A stretch of 15,800 nucleotides of DNA from Propionibacterium sp. (lineage in GTDB: Bacteria > Actinomycetota > Actinomycetes > Actinomycetales > Actinomycetaceae): contig JAKECL010000009.1 in assembly GCA_030460725.1 (NCBI GenBank), positions 1 to 15,800 on the forward strand, read 5' to 3'. Position 1 is the stretch's first letter, and every line of letters begins with the position of its first letter. Under the pieces are notes generated by a model. It was not told the DNA's origin. It made no database searches and worked only from the letters and a program-made list of their open reading frames with translations. This document shows, piece after piece, positions 13,280-15,800 of this stretch. A program made the position numbers and the translations under genes.

Positions 13280-14416
13280 ATGAAGTTCACCGTCGCTCGT
13301 GACGTCCTCTCCGAGGCAGTGTCCTGGACGGCTCGAGCACTCCCGGTCCGCCCGGCCACCCCGATCCTGGCAGGTGTGCGCATCCACGCCCACGACCAGG
13401 AACTGACACTCTCCTCCTTCGACTACGAGGTCTCGGCGAACTCCGAGGTTCCCGCCCAGGTCGAGGAGGACGGTGAGGTGCTGGTCTCCGGGCGCCTGCT
13501 CGCCGACATCTCGAAGTCCCTTCCCAACCAGCCCGTCCACATGGTCCTCGAGGGGCAGAAGGTCAGCCTGACCTGCGGGTCCTCACACTTCACCCTGGCT
13601 GTGATGCCGCTGGAGGAGTATCCGCTGCTGCCCGCCCAGCCCGAGGTTCGTGGGTCCGTGGACTCCCAGGTGTTCACCCAGGCTGTCCAGCAGGTCTCCA
13701 TCGCTGCGTCGCGCGACGACACCCTGCCGCTGCTCACCGGTGTGCGTATCGAGATCGAGGGGGAGAACATGACCCTCCTCGCCACCGACCGTTACCGCTT
13801 GGCCATGCGTGAGCTCACGTGGGAGCCCACCGACACCTCGGACTCGGAGGCAGCCCTGGTCAAGGCCCGGATCCTCACCGACGTCGCCAAGTCCATGACC
13901 TCCGGCGCCAAGGTCGACATCGGCCTGTCCCGGGAGTCCCAACCCGGTGCCTCCTCGCTCATCGGTTTCTCCGCAGGTGGTCGGCGCACGACCTCCACAC
14001 TCATGGACGGGGACTACCCGCCGGTGCGCAGGCTCTTCCCCGACAACACCACGATCCAGGCCGTGTGTGAACGCCACACCCTCCTCGAGGCCGTCAAGCG
14101 TGTGTCCCTGGTCGCCGAGCGCAAGACCTCGGTGCGCCTGGCCTTCTCCGAGGGACAGGTCGTCCTCGAGGCTGGCCAGGGTGACAATGCCCAGGCTTCG
14201 GAGGCCCTGGAGGCCCAGCTCTTCGGTGAGGAGATCGCCACGGCGTTCAACCCTCAGTTCCTCATCGACGGGCTCACGGTCGCCGACACCGACTACGTAC
14301 GTTTCGGGTTCACCCACCCCACCAAGCCGGCTGTCATGACGGGGCAGACCAAGGCTGATGGCGGCGAGGTCACGCACTTCCGCTACCTGCTGATGCCGAT
14401 CCGATTCGGCATCTGA
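13280..14416 (+). CDS. dnaN: DNA polymerase III beta subunit (sliding clamp)
   Basis: DnaN forms the ring-shaped dimer that tethers DNA polymerase III and other partners to DNA. The 378-residue protein has the normal three-domain length. It opens with MKFTVARDVLSEAVSW and PATPILAGVRI. It contains VMPLEEYPLLP, LLTGVRIEIEGENMTLLATD with DRYRLAMRE, and a DGDYPPVRRLFP segment. It ends with FRYLLMPIRFGI, the usual MPxR-type C-terminus that forms part of the partner-binding pocket. The ATG at 13280 has GGAGGG seven to eight bases upstream. recF follows after 12 bp and probably shares the transcript. Confidence 0.98.
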   Translation: MKFTVARDVLSEAVSWTARALPVRPATPILAGVRIHAHDQELTLSSFDYEVSANSEVPAQVEEDGEVLVSGRLLADISKSLPNQPVHMVLEGQKVSLTCGSSHFTLAVMPLEEYPLLPAQPEVRGSVDSQVFTQAVQQVSIAASRDDTLPLLTGVRIEIEGENMTLLATDRYRLAMRELTWEPTDTSDSEAALVKARILTDVAKSMTSGAKVDIGLSRESQPGASSLIGFSAGGRRTTSTLMDGDYPPVRRLFPDNTTIQAVCERHTLLEAVKRVSLVAERKTSVRLAFSEGQVVLEAGQGDNAQASEALEAQLFGEEIATAFNPQFLIDGLTVADTDYVRFGFTHPTKPAVMTGQTKADGGEVTHFRYLLMPIRFGI

Positions 14417-14428
14417 GGGATCTCAGCC

Positions 14429-15625
14429 ATGCGCGTCTCGCACGTGGCGCTGGACGATTTCCGCTCCTACCGCCACGCCGTGGTGGAGCTGCCCCGGGGC
14501 ACCACCGTGTTGGTCGGACGCAACGGACAGGGCAAGACGAACCTGGTCGAGGCGATCGCCTACCTCTCCGCATTCTCCTCGCACCGGGTCGCGGCCGAGG
14601 GTGCACTGGTGCGACTGCCCTCGAACGGCGAGGACGCGCCAGCAGGAGCCGTCATCAGGGTCAGGTTGGTGTCGCGGGAGCACCGCGAGGACAGCGACCC
14701 GCGCGAGCAGGTCATCGAGCTGGAGATTGTGCGCGGTCGGGCCAACCGTGCCCGACTCAATCGGACGGTGCTGCGTCCACGTGAGATCGTCGGGATGGTG
14801 CGCACGGTGGTCTTTGCGCCCGAGGATCTCCAGCTGGTCCGCGGTGACCCGTCGGTGCGCCGACACTTCCTGGACGACCTGGCCACCCAGCTGCGCCCCA
14901 CGCTGTCGGCCCTGCGCTCCGACTTCGAGCGTGTCGCGCGCCAGCGTGGGGCGCTCATGAAGCAGGCTTCGGCCCGGATGAGACGCGGAATGGCACCTGA
15001 TCTGTCGACCCTGGAGGTGTGGGACCAGCAGTTCGCCACACTCTCCGCCCAACTCACCAGCGCTCGGTTCGAACTGGTGGACCGGCTGCGCGACCCCGTC
15101 GCACGCGCCTATGCGAAGGTGTCGGACTCCCCGCGCGAGCTCTCCATGAGCCTGGAGTCCTCCGTCGACCGCATCCTGGGGGTGCCCTCGGGGGAACAGG
15201 AACAGGAACAGGCTGGGGCCCAGGTTCAGCGAGTCCTGGACGCCTTGGCCCGCGTGCGTGAGCGCGAGGTCGAACGCGGCGTGAACCTGGTCGGCGCCCA
15301 CCGTGACGAGCTGGTCCTGGACCTGGGAGGAATGCCCGTCAAGGGCTACGCCAGTCACGGGGAGTCGTGGTCCGTCGCTCTTTCCCTGCGCCTGGGGGCA
15401 TTCGCGGTCCTGGAGGAGGACGGGGAGGAGCCGATCCTCATCCTCGACGATGTCTTCGCGGAGTTGGATGCCCAGCGACGTGCGGGCCTGGCAGAGATGG
15501 TCTCCGGCGCGGACCAGGTCCTGGTGACCGCCGCCGTCGCGGATGACGTGCCCTCGTCCCTGCAGGGCCACCGTCTGGAGGTCCGGGCCGACGCGCAGGC
15601 GGGATCGGTGGTCTCCGATGCCTGA
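14429..15625 (+). CDS. recF: DNA replication and repair protein RecF
   Basis: RecF is an SMC-like ATPase that with RecO and RecR loads RecA at single-strand gaps. The protein has 398 residues. Near the start are LDDFRSYRHAVVELPRG and the Walker A box GRNGQGKTN at 30-38. The middle contains VVFAPEDLQLVRGDPSVRR and FLDDLATQLRP. The C-terminal part has GAHRDEL, the signature-like SWSVALSLRLGAF and Walker B ILILDDVFAELD with Asp340/Asp341. A triplicated GAACAG (15194-15211) gives EQEQEQ in a variable loop. The ATG at 14429 is 12 bp after the dnaN stop, with GAGGG overlapping that stop. The next gene overlaps its end by eight bases. Confidence 0.97.
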   Translation: MRVSHVALDDFRSYRHAVVELPRGTTVLVGRNGQGKTNLVEAIAYLSAFSSHRVAAEGALVRLPSNGEDAPAGAVIRVRLVSREHREDSDPREQVIELEIVRGRANRARLNRTVLRPREIVGMVRTVVFAPEDLQLVRGDPSVRRHFLDDLATQLRPTLSALRSDFERVARQRGALMKQASARMRRGMAPDLSTLEVWDQQFATLSAQLTSARFELVDRLRDPVARAYAKVSDSPRELSMSLESSVDRILGVPSGEQEQEQAGAQVQRVLDALARVREREVERGVNLVGAHRDELVLDLGGMPVKGYASHGESWSVALSLRLGAFAVLEEDGEEPILILDDVFAELDAQRRAGLAEMVSGADQVLVTAAVADDVPSSLQGHRLEVRADAQAGSVVSDA

Positions 15626-15800
15626 GACCGACGAGCACGCGCGGAGCCATCTGTCGGGACCGCCGGGTGGGGCGGGCGTCGACCCCGACTCCGCCTCCGG
15701 ACAGCTCCGGGATGTTGCACTCGCCTTCCTCGCTCGCTACCAGGGGACTGCCCAGGCCCGCGGAGAGATGCGCCAACGGGTGGGGAGTCCCGGGGGTCCC
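15618..15800 (+). CDS. DciA-like (DUF721) protein, 5' part only
   Basis: An ATG at 15618 opens a frame with no stop through the window end (61 codons), overlapping the recF stop by eight bases. The first 30 residues are Gly/Pro/Ser-rich. DVALAFLARYQGTAQARG then resembles the start of the actinobacterial DUF721 proteins that sit between recF and gyrB. DUF721 proteins are the DciA family, thought to help load the replicative helicase. The conserved C-terminal part lies outside the window, so the call rests on position plus this helix. gyrB would be expected next. Confidence 0.7.
   Translation, partial: MPETDEHARSHLSGPPGGAGVDPDSASGQLRDVALAFLARYQGTAQARGEMRQRVGSPGGP

Noticed and set aside
14423..15571. 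Minus-strand frame of 382 codons opposite recF
   Set aside because: Long only because GC-rich antisense frames lack stops. recF is unambiguous on the plus strand.
1..15800. Mobile elements or phage genes
   Set aside because: No transposase, integrase, terminal repeats or change in composition. Gene order is that of the conserved origin region.

Overview
This window is the chromosomal origin neighbourhood of a high-GC Gram-positive bacterium (Actinomycetota). The evidence is the conserved gene order parB-parA-rsmG-jag-yidC-yidD-rnpA-rpmH-(oriC)-dnaA-dnaN-recF-dciA, the strong G/C third-position bias, frequent GTG starts, DnaA boxes of the actinobacterial TTGTCCACA type, and a DUF721/DciA-like gene directly after recF. 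The genus cannot be fixed from the sequence. The look suggests an Actinomycetales or Micrococcales relative, but that is inference.

Layout, left to right. (1) Positions 1-2619, plus strand: a PLP-dependent fold-type I aminotransferase followed by a D-Ala-D-Ala-ligase-like ATP-grasp enzyme, probably co-transcribed and closed by a GC hairpin at 2624-2643. (2) Positions 2672-3325, minus strand: a HAD-like hydrolase, then a gene-poor stretch of about 500 bp with hairpins and a CACC-rich direct repeat. (3) Positions 3830-6710, minus strand: parB and parA. ParB is unusually long because of a disordered linker. Three perfect parS palindromes are present, two inside the parB reading frame and one in the parA-parB gap. 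(4) Positions 6825-10802, minus strand: rsmG, jag/khpB, yidC, yidD, rnpA and rpmH, with GTGA stop/start overlaps at jag/rsmG and rnpA/yidD. (5) Positions 10803-11252: the first origin spacer, with DnaA boxes and the divergent rpmH and dnaA upstream regions. (6) dnaA, then a 539-bp dnaA-dnaN spacer with a second DnaA-box cluster, an AT-rich inverted repeat that may be the unwinding element, and several strong hairpins. (7) dnaN, recF and the 5' part of a dciA-like gene, which runs off the window.

How the parts fit together: DnaA binds the two box clusters to open oriC. DnaN and RecF serve replication and repair, and the DciA-like protein probably serves helicase loading. ParB loads at the parS sites 5-8 kb away, and ParA uses that complex to segregate new origins. 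The minus-strand cluster supplies ribosomal protein L34, the RNase P protein, the membrane insertion machinery, an RNA-binding KH-R3H protein and the 16S rRNA m7G methyltransferase.

Most of the window is a well-known core locus. I see no clear sign of a wholly new system. The points most worth a second look are the parS sites coding for a repeated peptide inside ParB, the paralogue-like aminotransferase/ATP-grasp pair of unknown substrate, and the highly structured, homopolymer-containing spacers.
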